Of a stretch of 64,000 bases of DNA, positions 19,433 through 29,470 are shown one piece after another. The DNA lies in assembly GCA_018401495.1 (NCBI GenBank), contig JAGYJX010000015.1, positions 1 to 64,000 of the forward strand, written 5' to 3'. Numbering within the stretch: position 1 is the first letter of the stretch; each line of letters begins with the position of its first letter. The notes under the pieces are model-generated. The model searched no databases. It saw nothing but the letters and a program-made list of their open reading frames with translations, and was not told the origin of the DNA. The position numbers and the translations under genes are program-made. Source of the DNA: Rhodospirillaceae bacterium (lineage in GTDB: Bacteria; Pseudomonadota; Alphaproteobacteria; Thalassobaculales; Thalassobaculaceae).

Positions 19433-19502
19433 CGCCAGCATCGGTGTCGCCGGATCGAAGGCCCGGCGACACCGGTGGTCGCCGAGCTGAGGGGAACGCG
19501 GC

Positions 19503-20781
19503 ATGCGACGAGTGGTCGTCACGGGCCTTGGGCTCGTAACCCCGCTGGGCTGCGGGGTATCGCACAACTGGGAACGCCTTCTGGCCGGCCGCTCGGGCAT
19601 CCGCGCGATCGAAGGCTTTGACGTCTCGGACCTGCCGGCGAAGATCGCCGGCGTGGTTCCGAGCGGTCCGGGCGCCGAGGGTGGCTTCGATCCCGACGAG
19701 TGGCTGGAGCCCAAGGAACAGCGCAAGATCGACCGGTTCATCCTGCTCGGGATCGCGGCGGCCCAGCAGGCTGTCGAGGATTCCGGCTGGAAGCCGGCCG
19801 ACGATGAAGGCCGCAACCGCACCGGCGTGATGATCGGCTCCGGCATCGGCGGCCTCAACACGATCTACGAGGCGAGCCTGGTCCTGCAGGAGCGTGGGCC
19901 ACGCCGGATCAGCCCGTTTTTCATTCCGTCCGCGTTGATCAACCTGATATCCGGGCAGGTATCGATCCGGTTCGGGTTTCGTGGACCGAACCACTCGGTG
20001 GTGACCGCCTGCGCGACCGGCGCCCACGCGATCGGCGACGCGGCCCGGCTGATCGCCTTCGACGATGCCGACGTCATGGTGGCCGGTGGGGCCGAGGCGG
20101 CGGTCAGCCGCCTGGGGATCGCCGGCTTCGCCGCATCCCGGGCGCTGTCGACGGCCTACAACGACACACCCGAAAAGGCTTCGCGGCCTTGGGATGAGGG
20201 TCGCGACGGCTTTGTGATGGGCGAAGGCGCCGGGGTGGTGGTGCTCGAGGAGTACGAGCACGCCAAGCGTCGCGGTGCCACGATCTACGCCGAGGTGGTC
20301 GGTTATGGCCTGTCCGGCGACGCCCATCACATCACCGCCCCGGCCGATGACGGTGACGGCGGCTTCCGCGCCATGCAGGCGGCCCTGAAGCGCGCCGGCA
20401 TGACGCCGGCCGACATCGACTACATCAACGCCCACGGGACCTCCACGCCGCTTGGCGACGCCATCGAGTTCGGTGCCATCAAGCGGATGTTCGGCCCGTC
20501 GGCGGGCACCGTCTCGATGTCGTCGACCAAGTCGGCGATCGGGCACCTGCTGGGCGCCGCCGGTGCCGTCGAGGCGATCTACTCCGTGCTGGCCATCCGC
20601 GACCAGACGGTGCCGCCGACGCTGAACCTGGAGCGCCCTCCGAGGGCATCGAGGGGATCGATCTGGTCCCTCACACCGCGAAGGCCCGGCCGGTGCGCGT
20701 CGCGCTGTCGAACTCGTTCGGCTTCGGCGGCACCAACGCCTCGCTGATCTTCGCCCAGGCCGGACTGACCGGGCCGGCCGG
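19503..20781 (+). CDS. fabF: 3-oxoacyl-ACP synthase II (frameshifted near the 3' end)
   Basis: Condensing enzyme of fatty-acid elongation. The active-site Cys is in VTACATGAHAIGDA, and the two His residues are in NAHGTSTPLGD and KSAIGHLLGAAG. After PPTLNLE, near 20636-20640, the frame breaks; one added base restores GIEGIDLVPHTAKARPVRVALSNSFGFGGTNASLIFAQA. The exact stop is uncertain: the restored frame does not terminate until 20992, inside mltG, so a second indel near 20765, where TGA occurs in another frame, is likely. I place the end just before mltG. The corrected length is about 420 residues. Confidence 0.9.
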
Positions 20782-21765
20782 ATGGGGCGCTGGCTTCTCC
20801 GGCTCGCCTCGCTGGCGACCTCCGTCCTCGTCGTCGCCGGGATGGCGGCGGTCTGGGGCTGGCAAGCCTTCACGGGGCCAGGTCCGCTGGCGGAGTCGAC
20901 AACCGTCATCATCAAGCGTGGGGCCGGCCTCGAGGCCATCGCCGGCCGTCTTGCCGAGGCCGGCGTGGTGTCCGAGCCGACCATTCTGGTGATCGGCGCC
21001 AAGCTGACCGGGGCGGCGCGCGGGCTGAAGGCCGGCGAGTATCTCTTCCCGGCCGGGATTCCGGCGCGCGACGCGCTCGGCATCATCGAGCGCGGCGAGA
21101 CCGTGGTGCGCCGGCTCACCGTCGCCGAGGGACTGACCAGCCTGCAGGTCATGGCGGTGCTGGCCGAGGCCGAGGGGCTGGACGAGACGGTGGAAGCCGT
21201 GCCGCCGGAAGGCAGCCTGCTGCCTGAGACCTATCACTACTCCTGGGGCGACGACCGGCCGGATCTGGTGCGGCGGATGCGCCGCTCCATGGACGACGCG
21301 GTGGCCCGGCTGTGGGCCGAGCGTGCGCCCGACCTGCCGCTCGACACCCCGGAACAGGCCGTCATCCTGGCCTCGATCGTCGAGCGCGAGACTGGCGTGG
21401 CGAGCGAGCGCGGCCTGGTGGCGGGGGTGTTCGTGAACCGGCTGCGGCGCGGCATGCGGCTGCAATCGGACCCGACCGTCGCCTACGGCATCGCCGGCGG
21501 CGCGGGACTGGACCGGGCGCTGACCCGCGCCGACCTGCGTGGCGAGACGCCCTACAACACCTATGTCATCTCTGGACTGCCGCCGGGACCGATCTGCAAC
21601 CCGGGCCTGCAGTCGCTTCAGGCCGTGCTGCAACCTGAGAAGACCGACTACCTGTACTTCGTCGCCGACGGTACCGGCGGCCACGCCTTCGCCCGGACGC
21701 TGGACGAGCACAACCGCAACGTCCGTTCCTGGCGCCGCATCCAGCGCGAGGCGGCGGGGGAGTAG
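20782..21765 (+). CDS. mltG: Endolytic murein transglycosylase MltG
   Basis: A 327-residue YceG/MltG protein. One N-terminal membrane anchor (about residues 3-25, LLRLASLATSVLVVAGMAAVW) is followed by a LysM-like region. The YceG core has the motif ILASIVERETG with the catalytic Glu, then LQSDPTVAYG, TPYNTYVISGLPPGPICNPG and DYLYFVADGTGGHAFARTLDEHN. It cleaves nascent glycan strands and sets their length. It follows fabF, the usual alphaproteobacterial order. Confidence 0.95.
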   Translation: MGRWLLRLASLATSVLVVAGMAAVWGWQAFTGPGPLAESTTVIIKRGAGLEAIAGRLAEAGVVSEPTILVIGAKLTGAARGLKAGEYLFPAGIPARDALGIIERGETVVRRLTVAEGLTSLQVMAVLAEAEGLDETVEAVPPEGSLLPETYHYSWGDDRPDLVRRMRRSMDDAVARLWAERAPDLPLDTPEQAVILASIVERETGVASERGLVAGVFVNRLRRGMRLQSDPTVAYGIAGGAGLDRALTRADLRGETPYNTYVISGLPPGPICNPGLQSLQAVLQPEKTDYLYFVADGTGGHAFARTLDEHNRNVRSWRRIQREAAGE

Positions 21766-21815
21766 GATCGGCCGGGCCGGCGCCTGCTGGTCGCGGAAAA
21801 TTCTGGAGGGCTGCG

Positions 21816-22253
21816 ATGAGCGGGACGACGATCTCCGGCGGCTGCCTGTGCGGCCAGGTCCGCTTCCGAACCGATCGCGAGCCTCTCATGGGACGAGCCT
21901 GCTGGTGCCGCGACTGCCAGTATCTCGCCTTGGGCAACGCCTCCATCAACCTGATCGTGCCGTCCGACGGCATGGAGATCACCGGCCGGACCCAGGAGTT
22001 CGTCAGCGTCGCCGACAGCGGCAACGTCATGCGCCGGCGCTTCTGCCCGAACTGCGGAACCCAGCTGTTCAGCGAATCGGTCGACCACCCCGAGCGGATG
22101 GTGGTGCGGGCAGGCGCCCTCGACGACCCGGAACTGGCGCGCCCGAGCGGGATCATCTGGACGGCGTCAGCGCCCTCGTGGGGATGGATGGACCGCGAAC
22201 TGCCGATGACCGAGGGCCAACCTGCCGCGGCGCCGGCCCCCTCGAACCTGTAG
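21816..22253 (+). CDS. GFA family (glutathione-dependent formaldehyde-activating-like) protein
   Basis: A 145-residue zinc-binding protein of the GFA/CENP-V fold. The ligand pattern is complete: GGCLCGQVRF at the N-terminus, CWCRDCQ, then RRRFCPNCGTQLFS. Members are often annotated as glutathione-dependent formaldehyde-activating enzymes, though most are uncharacterised; a substrate cannot be assigned. A GGAGGG ribosome-binding site precedes the ATG. It converges with the SDR gene 11 bases downstream. Confidence 0.88.
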   Translation: MSGTTISGGCLCGQVRFRTDREPLMGRACWCRDCQYLALGNASINLIVPSDGMEITGRTQEFVSVADSGNVMRRRFCPNCGTQLFSESVDHPERMVVRAGALDDPELARPSGIIWTASAPSWGWMDRELPMTEGQPAAAPAPSNL

Positions 22254-22264
22254 CTTCGTCGGCT

Positions 22265-23044
22265 CTAGGCGGCTTGCGACGGCTTCCCGGGCAACCGGCG
22301 CAGCAGCGGGTCGATCCAGGCCGGGGGCAGGGCCTGGAGCAGCCAGACCGCCGCCGCCGTCGGCCACGGAAAGGCGATGCGCGGCCGGTCGCGCTCCAGT
22401 CCGCGCCGGATCACGCGGGCGGCCTTGTCGGCGTCCATCAGGAACGGCATCGGGAACTCGTTGACGTCGGTCATCGGCGTGCGGATGTAGCCGGGGCACA
22501 CCACCGATACCCGCACCCCGCTGCGGTACAGGCTGCCGCGCAAGCCCTCGCCGAACACCTTGATCGCCGCCTTCGATCCGCAGTAGCTCGGAGCTCCCGG
22601 CATGCCGCGGTAGCCGGCGAGCGAGGCCACCAGCGCGATCTGGCCGCGACCGCGCGCCGTCAGGCGGGGCAGGATCGGCAGCACGGTGTTCAGCACGCCG
22701 TCGACGTTGGTCGCGAACACGGCCCGGACCTGGGCCTCCGGCTCGGCGCCGGCGGTCCCGGACGTGCCGGCGGAGATCCCGGCGTTCGCGACGATCAGGT
22801 CGAGAGGGCGACGGTCGTCGGCGGCCAGCACCCAGCGCTGGACGGCGTCGGCGTCGGTCACGTCCAGCGCCTCGACGAGGACCTCGGCCCCGGCCGCCCG
22901 GGCGCGGGCGGCAACCGCCTGGAGCCGGTCGACGCTGCGGGCGCCCAGGTGCAGCGTCACGCCCGGTCCGGCGTACTCCGCCGCCAGGGCGGCGCCGATG
23001 CCGCTGGAGGCGCCGGTGATCAGGATGCTGGTCGGTGTCGGCAT
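22265..23044 (-). CDS. SDR family NAD(P)-dependent oxidoreductase
   Basis: A 259-residue classical SDR. The cofactor motif is ITGASSGIGAALAAEY, with VANAGI, VASLAGYRGMPGAPSYCGSKAAIK (Ser and YxxxK) and the post-catalytic VVCPGYIRTPMTDVNEFPMPFLM. It ends with a hydrophobic segment (WPTAAAVWLLQALPPAWI), as in some membrane-associated SDRs. I use the ATG at 23044; an upstream extension to 23140 is not family-like. It is transcribed divergently from yicC, 116 bases away. The substrate is unknown. Confidence 0.88.
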   Translation of the reverse strand: MPTPTSILITGASSGIGAALAAEYAGPGVTLHLGARSVDRLQAVAARARAAGAEVLVEALDVTDADAVQRWVLAADDRRPLDLIVANAGISAGTSGTAGAEPEAQVRAVFATNVDGVLNTVLPILPRLTARGRGQIALVASLAGYRGMPGAPSYCGSKAAIKVFGEGLRGSLYRSGVRVSVVCPGYIRTPMTDVNEFPMPFLMDADKAARVIRRGLERDRPRIAFPWPTAAAVWLLQALPPAWIDPLLRRLPGKPSQAA

Positions 23045-23160
23045 GAATGACTTCCCCGGCGGTTCCCGTCGGCCGGCGCCGGCTTGGCGCCCCCGGTACC
23101 CCACGATATAAGGGCGGCGAGCGATTTCGAGAAAACCCAATGGGGGCCACCGTGTCCGTG

Positions 23161-24082
23161 ATGAGCATGACCGGGTTCGCCCGCGTCGAGGGTGGCGCCG
23201 AGGTGACGGCGGAGACCGGCGGAGCGTCGGTTCCCTGGACCTGGAGTTGGGAGATCCGCAGCGTCAACTCGAAGGGCCTCGACCTGCGCTGCCGGCTTCC
23301 GTCGCTGGTCGAGGGCTGGGAGAGCAAGATCCGCGAGCGGGCCCAGCGGCGGCTGTCACGAGGCTCGGTGACGGTGTCGTGGACGCTCGAGCAGGCCGAC
23401 CGGGCCCGGGTGCCGCAGGTGGTGGTCAACGAGCCGCTGCTGATCGAGATCCTGGCGCTGCAGGAGCGCCTGGAGGCCAAGGGGCTGGTGTACCCGACGG
23501 CGCCCAGCCTGGACCGGGTGCTCGCGATCCGCGGCGTCGTCGAACTGGTCGAGCGGGTCGCCGATGCCGGCGTGATCGCCGCCCTGGAGGCCCCGGCCCT
23601 GGTCGACCTCGACCGCGCGCTGGACGAGCTGGTGGATGCCCGCGGTCGCGAGGGCGCCAAGCTCAAGGCGATCGTCGAGACCCATCTCGACGAGATGGCC
23701 GAGCTGACGGTCCAGGCCACCGCGGCGGCGGAGTCGCAGCCGGCAGCGCTGCGCAAGCGGATGGCCGGAGCAGCTGGCGCTGCTGCTGGAAGCGTCGCCG
23801 CCGGTCCCGGAGGAGCGCATGGTGCAGGAACTGGCGCTGCTCGCCACCAAGGCCGACGTGCGCGAGGAGACCGACCGCCTGGCCGCCCATGTCGCCGCCT
23901 GCCGGGAGTTGCTGGCCGAGGGAGGGGCGATCGGCCGGAAGCTCGATTTCCTCTGCCAGGAGCTGAACCGCGAGGCCAACACGCTCTGTTCGAAGGCGAT
24001 CGATCTGGCGTTGACCGGTATCGGGGTCGAGCTCAAGACCCGGATCGAGCGGTTTCGCGAGCAGATCCAGAACGTCGAGTAG
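23161..24082 (+). CDS. yicC: YicC/YloC family endoribonuclease (one frameshift)
   Basis: A YicC-type protein of about 306 residues. The N-terminal signature is MSMTGFARVEG, followed by WEIRSVNSKGLDLRCRLP. The C-terminal DUF1732 domain (EELALLATKADVREE-like segment, KLDFLCQELNREANTLCSKA) is in another frame. The break is at about 23764-23766, where gccggagcag replaces the expected gccgagcag, one extra G. ATG codons at 23140 and 23161 are both possible; the second gives the family start. Homologues are RNA endonucleases acting on sRNAs. It is followed after 16 bases by gmk, a conserved pairing. Confidence 0.9.
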
Positions 24083-24098
24083 CGCGGGGGAACGGGCG

Positions 24099-24734
24099 GT
24101 GGCGATCACGCGACGCGGGCTGATGCTGGTGCTGTCCTCGCCGTCGGGGGCCGGCAAGTCGACGATCTCGCGGCGGCTGCTGGAGGCCGAGCCGAACCTG
24201 GTGATGTCGGTGTCGGCGACCACCCGGCCGCGTCGGCCCGGCGAGGTCGACGGCCGCGACTACTACTTCGTGGATCCGACCGAGTTCAACCTGATGGTGA
24301 ACCGCGGCGAGCTGTTGGAGCACGCCAAGGTCTTCGGCAATTACTACGGGACGCCACGCCTGCCGGTGGAGGAGGCGCTGAGGGCCGGGCGCGACGTGCT
24401 GTTCGACATCGATTGGCAGGGTACCCAGCAGATCGAGGGCGTCGCCGGCCAGGACCTGGTCAGCGTGTTCATCCTGCCGCCGTCGACCCGGGAACTGGAA
24501 CGCCGGTTGCGAGCCCGCGCCCAGGATTCCGACGAGGTGGTGGCGACGCGGATGGCCAAGGCCGCCGACGAGATCAGCCACTACCCGGAGTACCAGTACA
24601 TCATTCTCAACGACGATCTCGACCACAGCACCATCGCGGTGCGGGCCATCCTCGCGGCGGAACGCCTCAGGCGCGAGCGGCTGGTGGGCCTGACGGATTT
24701 CGTCAAGGGTTTGCGGGACGGTAGCGGCGACTGA
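24099..24734 (+). CDS. gmk: Guanylate kinase
   Basis: A 211-residue kinase, GMP + ATP to GDP + ADP. The P-loop is LSSPSGAGKSTISRRL, the GMP-binding region is SVSATTRPRRPGEVDGRDYYFV and the LID-proximal segment is LFDIDWQGTQQI. The start is GTG at 24099, preceded by a G-rich stretch. It is probably cotranscribed with yicC. Confidence 0.97.
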   Translation: MAITRRGLMLVLSSPSGAGKSTISRRLLEAEPNLVMSVSATTRPRRPGEVDGRDYYFVDPTEFNLMVNRGELLEHAKVFGNYYGTPRLPVEEALRAGRDVLFDIDWQGTQQIEGVAGQDLVSVFILPPSTRELERRLRARAQDSDEVVATRMAKAADEISHYPEYQYIILNDDLDHSTIAVRAILAAERLRRERLVGLTDFVKGLRDGSGD

Positions 24735-24772
24735 GCGGGTCCCGGTGCCGCCGGGATCGAGGCGGCGCTGCC

Positions 24773-25552
24773 TTACGCCGGCCTGCCGGCGATCTGGTCC
24801 TTGAAATGCTCCGCGAAGTACTTCACGACGATGTCGCCGTTCTCTCGCTCGTAGCAAACCAGATGATCACCCACTGATTCCGTGTCAATCGATGACGGAA
24901 AGTGAGTGGTCGAAGCGATGCGGTATTCGATGGCGATCCGTTCTTTGTGGTCTCCAGCCAGGATCTGGGTGCGGTGCAGGACATGCTGGTCGAACACGAA
25001 GGCATCGCCGGGGTATAGGGTCTTGGAGAGCAGGCTGAAGTATTTGTCGTCGTGGAAGGCGGCAAGGTCGGCGTTGCCGATGGCCACACTCCCATCGTTC
25101 ATCGGCACGACACGGCCCCAGTAGTCCCGGATGTGCGCCGGATCGGTTTCACCCTCGTCTCGCAGGGTGAACTCGAGGCCGGGCGCGTCGGTGCCGACCG
25201 CGACGAACGGCGCCCAGACCGTCCAGAATGGAACCCCGAAGCCGTAGAAGTTGGCGTCCAGGTGCCACGGTACCAGGGATGTCGGCTTTGCCGCGTTGTG
25301 GTACCGCAGCGTGCACATGTGCAACAAGAGCAGCGGATCGTGTCCGGTTTCCGATTTGAATTTTCGCGGAATTTCGGATGACCAGAATTGTTGAAACAGA
25401 TAGTTGCCGATTTTCTTGCTGCGTTCGTCTTCCGAGAACATCAGTCCACGAAGTTGGATTTTCCTTGGCCGGGACGGTCCTTCCAAAAAGTGCCGCCCGA
25501 TCTTCGCGAAGGCGTCGGGATCAAATAACTTGTGCATGCATGAAAAATACAT
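24773..25552 (-). CDS. Putative Fe(II)/2-oxoglutarate dioxygenase-like protein
   Basis: A 259-residue protein that I recognise only by motif. WHLDANFYGFG supplies an HxD pair (about residues 97 and 99), DQHVLHRTQ supplies a distal His, and KERIAIEYR supplies an Arg where 2-oxoglutarate would bind. This resembles the phytanoyl-CoA dioxygenase class. It has no signal peptide. Its base composition is noticeably more AT-rich than its neighbours, especially in the 5' half (25330-25560), and it is isolated, with gmk converging and phaZ 140 bases upstream. This suggests recent acquisition. The start is ATG at 25552 or 25537. The substrate is unknown. Confidence 0.55.
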   Translation of the reverse strand: MYFSCMHKLFDPDAFAKIGRHFLEGPSRPRKIQLRGLMFSEDERSKKIGNYLFQQFWSSEIPRKFKSETGHDPLLLLHMCTLRYHNAAKPTSLVPWHLDANFYGFGVPFWTVWAPFVAVGTDAPGLEFTLRDEGETDPAHIRDYWGRVVPMNDGSVAIGNADLAAFHDDKYFSLLSKTLYPGDAFVFDQHVLHRTQILAGDHKERIAIEYRIASTTHFPSSIDTESVGDHLVCYERENGDIVVKYFAEHFKDQIAGRPA

Positions 25553-25692
25553 CGAGCCGTTACCTTGACGAACGCAAAGTTCGACACTAAAGGCGGCTTA
25601 TTCCGCGGGCAAGACCAGGCCGCTCCGATACACGGCCGGAGTCGACTGGCCCGAGACGGAGCCGGCGCGCCGATGCCGGCCCCGCCGCTTCG

Positions 25693-26952
25693 TCAACCGA
25701 CCGCCTTCAACCTCGACTTCCGCGCGCCGAGCCGATGGTCGTGTTCGCGGATGAAGGCCTTCACGACCGGCGCGATCTCGCGGCGCCACCGCCCGCCGTT
25801 GAAGATGCCGTAGTGACCGACGTTCTTCTGGAGATGATACTTCTTCATGTCATCCGGCAGTGAGGTTGCGAGATCCAGCGTGGCCCGCGTTTGCCCGACG
25901 CCCGAGATGTCGTCCAGTTCCCCCTCGACGCACAGGATGGCGGTTCGGGTGATGGCGTCCGGCCGCACCGGGTGCCAGCGGTGGATCATCTCGCCCTTCG
26001 GCAGCGAGTGCTCCTTGAACACGGTCTTGATGGTCTGCAGATAGAACTCCGCCGGCAGGTCCATGACGGCGAGGTATTCGTCGTAGAAGGCGGTCCGCTT
26101 GTCGGCTTCCTCGTCGTCGCCGCGCACCAGATGATCGAACAGTTCGTGGAACGACTGCATGTGTCGGTCGAGGTTCATCGAGATGAAGTTGGTCAGCTGG
26201 ATGAAACCCGGGTAGACGCGCCGGCCGGCGGCCGGGTAGGGCGGTGGAACCGTGGCGATGACGTTCTTCTCGAACCACTCGAAATCGTGTTCCTCGGCCA
26301 GTTTGTTGACCGCCGTCGGGTTCTGGCGCGTGTCGATTGGACCACCCATCAGGGTCATCGAGGCTGGGACGCACAGGTCGCCCCATCCCGACATGACCGA
26401 CACCGCGGCCACCACCGGGACGCTTGGCTGGCAGACCGCGATCACGTGTGTGTTCGGGCCGAGGAAATGCAGGAAGTCGATCACGTAGTCGATGTAGTCG
26501 TTGAGATTGAACCGGTCAGCTCCGGTCGGGATTGTCCGGCAGTCCTGCCAGTCGGTCACGTAGACCTCGTGGTCGGGGAGCATTTCCTCCACGGTGCCGC
26601 GCAGCAGCGTGGCGAAGTGTCCGGACAGCGGCGCCACCACCAGGACCTTCGGGTCCTCGCGGACGATCTCGCGCTTGAAGTGGATGAGGTGGCAGTACGA
26701 CCGCTTGATAACCGCCTCCTCGACGACCGCCACCTCGCGGCCGTCGATTTCGGTGGTCGGAAGTCCCCATTCCGGTTTGCCGTAGCGGCGCGTCACACGC
26801 TCGAAAACCTCGGCTCCGGCCAAGACCTGCTGGGCATACGGGGTGTAGGAGAGCGGATTCCACGGCGCGGCCGCGAACAACCGAGCCATCTGGGCGGCGT
26901 TGCGCCAAGGCATCATCGCCAGGCGGGTCATCTCGTGCATGTGGTAGAGCAT
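25693..26952 (-). CDS. phaZ: Intracellular polyhydroxyalkanoate depolymerase
   Basis: A 419-residue PhaZ-type depolymerase that mobilises stored PHB. The start (MLYHMHEMTRLAMMPWRNAAQ) and the N-terminal segment ending SYTPYAQQVLAGAEVFER are typical. The nucleophile is the Cys of the lipase-box-like VIAVCQPSVPVVAAV. The catalytic Asp is probably in CVEGELDDISGVGQT and the His in KNVGHYGIFNGGRWR. I use the ATG at 26952; an upstream in-frame extension to 27057 is not family-like. No other PHA genes are in the window. Confidence 0.93.
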   Translation of the reverse strand: MLYHMHEMTRLAMMPWRNAAQMARLFAAAPWNPLSYTPYAQQVLAGAEVFERVTRRYGKPEWGLPTTEIDGREVAVVEEAVIKRSYCHLIHFKREIVREDPKVLVVAPLSGHFATLLRGTVEEMLPDHEVYVTDWQDCRTIPTGADRFNLNDYIDYVIDFLHFLGPNTHVIAVCQPSVPVVAAVSVMSGWGDLCVPASMTLMGGPIDTRQNPTAVNKLAEEHDFEWFEKNVIATVPPPYPAAGRRVYPGFIQLTNFISMNLDRHMQSFHELFDHLVRGDDEEADKRTAFYDEYLAVMDLPAEFYLQTIKTVFKEHSLPKGEMIHRWHPVRPDAITRTAILCVEGELDDISGVGQTRATLDLATSLPDDMKKYHLQKNVGHYGIFNGGRWRREIAPVVKAFIREHDHRLGARKSRLKAVG

Positions 26953-27070
26953 CGCCGGTCCTCTCGGTTCCGCGCGCGTTGGTGCCGCGCGGCTCAATCC
27001 CGCCGCATAGTGACGGCGGAAGGTTAGCGGTTGGTGAACGCTCCAGTGTGCTTCCAAGCCTGTCCGGAGG

Positions 27071-27583
27071 TCATCCGAGTTCCTTCTTCATTCCCAGATG
27101 GCTCCCGACAAAACCCAGACGTTCGTAGAAGCGGTGAGCGTCGATCCTGCGGTGGTCGGTCGTCAACTGCATCAACGAGGCACCACGCGCCCGCGCCCGG
27201 ACCATCGCCTCCCGCATCAAACGCTCACCGACCCGCCGTCCGCGGGCGGCGGTAGCCACCCGCACACCTTCGACCTGCGCGCGAGTGGCGCCGAGCCGGC
27301 TTATGCCGTGGATCAGGCTGATCTGCAGACAACCGACGACGCCGCCATCGAGTTCCGCGACCAGCACGATGTTGTCGCCTTGCCGGGCCATCCGCTCGAA
27401 CGCCAGGGTGTAGACCTCGGGCAAGGGCGTATCCGGGCGTTCCCGGGACTTGCCAAGGCCGTCGTCGGCAAGCATCGCGACGACGCTCGGCAGATCGTCA
27501 CGGGTTGCCGGCCGGATGGTAAGCCCGTCGGTGTCACGGTGGACGGTGGTCATCGGGTCGTTCGGGCTGTCGGATTCGGTCAT
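27071..27583 (-). CDS. GNAT family N-acetyltransferase
   Basis: A 170-residue acetyltransferase. The acetyl-CoA loop is VATAARGRRVGERLMREAM (motif A, R/QxxGxG/A), followed by QLTTDHRRIDAHRFYERLGF with the C-terminal Tyr of motif B. The substrate is unknown. The start ATG overlaps the rsmA stop by 4 bases (ATGA), so the two are translationally coupled and it is the tail of the lptF-to-rsmA operon. Confidence 0.88.
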   Translation of the reverse strand: MTESDSPNDPMTTVHRDTDGLTIRPATRDDLPSVVAMLADDGLGKSRERPDTPLPEVYTLAFERMARQGDNIVLVAELDGGVVGCLQISLIHGISRLGATRAQVEGVRVATAARGRRVGERLMREAMVRARARGASLMQLTTDHRRIDAHRFYERLGFVGSHLGMKKELG

Positions 27584-28434
27584 CGGCGGGACTCGCGGTC
27601 GGTCAGGGTATTGGCCAGGCGGCAGAAATCAGCAACCGCCAGGCGTTCTGGACGCATGGTCGGCTCAATGCCCGCGGCCGCCAGCAGGGCGTCGCCGCCG
27701 AGGCCCTTGAGGCTCTGGCGGAGCATCTTGCGGCGTTGCCCGAAGGCGGCCTCGGTCACCTTCTCCAGGGTCCGGCGGTCGGCCGGATGCGACGGCTCGG
27801 GCCGCGGCTGCAGGCGGACCACGCTCGACCAGACCTTCGGCGCCGGGGTGAACGCCGACGGCGGCAGGTCGGTCACCCGCCGCACGACGCAGAGCCACTG
27901 CACGAGCACCGAAAGGCGGCCATAGGCCTCGGCGCCGGGCTCGGCCAGCAACCGGTCAGCGACCTCCTTCTGAAACATCAGCGTCAGGGACTCGAAGGCG
28001 GACGGGGTTTCGAGCCAGCCCAGCAGCAGCCGGGTGGCGACGTTGTAAGGCAGGTTCGCGACGATCCGGCGGGGCGCCGCGCCCAGCGTAGCGGTGTCGA
28101 CATCGAGGGCGTCCGCCTCGACAAGCTGGAGACGGCCTTCGGCAGCCGCAACCAACGGGGCAAGCGCCGCAGCGGCCCGGGCGTCGCGTTCAACGGCGAT
28201 CAGGGCGGTCGCCCCCTCGATGAGCAGGGCCCGGGTCAGTCCGCCCGGTCCCGGTCCGATCTCGATGGTGGTGCCGACGTCCAGCGGACCGGCGGCGCGG
28301 GCAATCCGGCGTGTGAGATTGATGTCGAGGAGAAAGTTCTGGCCGAGGCTCTTCTTGGCAGAGAAGCCGGCGGCGGCGATCGCCTCGCGCAGTGGCGGCA
28401 GGGCGGCGACCCGGACGGCGACGGGGTCCTTCAC
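27580..28434 (-). CDS. rsmA: 16S rRNA (adenine(1518)-N(6)/adenine(1519)-N(6))-dimethyltransferase
   Basis: A 284-residue KsgA/RsmA that dimethylates two adjacent adenines in the terminal hairpin of 16S rRNA. Motifs: [19 protein letters not shown], the SAM site [16 protein letters not shown], and the catalytic [15 protein letters not shown]; the C-terminal domain contains [12 protein letters not shown]. The start overlaps the pdxA stop by 4 bases. Order surA-pdxA-rsmA is conserved in proteobacteria. Confidence 0.96.
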   Translation of the reverse strand: MKDPVAVRVAALPPLREAIAAAGFSAKKSLGQNFLLDINLTRRIARAAGPLDVGTTIEIGPGPGGLTRALLIEGATALIAVERDARAAAALAPLVAAAEGRLQLVEADALDVDTATLGAAPRRIVANLPYNVATRLLLGWLETPSAFESLTLMFQKEVADRLLAEPGAEAYGRLSVLVQWLCVVRRVTDLPPSAFTPAPKVWSSVVRLQPRPEPSHPADRRTLEKVTEAAFGQRRKMLRQSLKGLGGDALLAAAGIEPTMRPERLAVADFCRLANTLTDRESRR

Positions 28435-29460
28435 GCCGATCCTCCGGTGGCGCCGGTCACGGTGGCCCGGCGCTCCGCCATGCGGGCGGCGAGCCGCAGC
28501 GCGGCCAGCAAGCTATCCGGTCGCGCGCGACCGGTGCCGGCGAGCGCCAGCGCTGTCCCGTGGTCGGGCGAGGTGCGCACGAACGGGAGGCCAAGGGTGA
28601 CGTTAACGCCGCCCCAGAAATCCAGGGTTTTCAGCGGTACCAGAACCTGGTCGTGATACATGCCGAGGGCGACGTCGTATCCGGCGCGGGCCTCGGCATG
28701 GAACATCGTGTCCGCCGGAAGCGGGCCGACGGCGTTGATGCCTGCGGCCCGCAGTGTCGCGACCGCGGGGGCGACGATGTCAATATCCTCGCGTCCGAGC
28801 GCCCCGCCCTCGCCAGCGTGAGGGTTGAGCCCGGCGACCGCCAGCCTTGGCTCGGCAATCCCAAAATCGTTCCGCAACGCCTGCGCCGTGATCCTCCCGA
28901 CAGAAACGATCGCCTCGACGGTGAGCCGCCGCGAAACCTCCGCGAGCGGGATGTGGATCGTCACCGGCACCACCCGGAGCGCGTCCGAGGCCAGCAGCAT
29001 GACCGGCACCACGCCCAGGACCCGCCAGATGCGCCAGGAACTCGGTGTGGCCCGGAAACGCGAAGCCGGCCTGGTACAGGGTCTCCTTCTGGATCGGGTT
29101 GGTCACCACCGCCGCCGCCCGACCGGCGACCACCATCGCAACGGCTCGCTCGATCGCCCCGGCGACCGCCGGGCCGTTGACGGGATCGGGCTCGCCGGGC
29201 CGGTCTGGTATGGGAAAGTCGTGCGGAATGACTGGCAGGCCATGCCGGAACCCCTCGATCCCCTCTTCGGGACCTTGGATCGTCCGGATCGGCACCACCC
29301 GACCGATGCTGCGCAACCGGCTCGCCACCCGCTCGGGATCGTCGAGCAGCGCAAACGCGGGCACCCCCTGGTCGCGCCTCAGCCAACACTCGGCCGCGAT
29401 CTCGCAGCCGACGCCAGCCGGCTCGCCGGGGGTCAGGACCAGCGGCAATGAAGCGGTCAT
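28431..29460 (-). CDS. pdxA: 4-hydroxythreonine-4-phosphate dehydrogenase (one frameshift)
   Basis: Pyridoxal-phosphate synthesis enzyme of about 343 residues. The N-terminal part ([20 protein letters not shown] to [12 protein letters not shown]) and the C-terminal part ([20 protein letters not shown] to the end) are in different frames that overlap. The break is at about 29020-29030, in a GGGTCCTGGGCG run. Substrate and metal residues are present: [26 protein letters not shown] and [16 protein letters not shown]. It starts 11 bases after the surA stop and overlaps rsmA. A sequencing indel is more likely than a true mutation. Confidence 0.92.
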
Positions 29461-29470
29461 GGCCGGGCGA

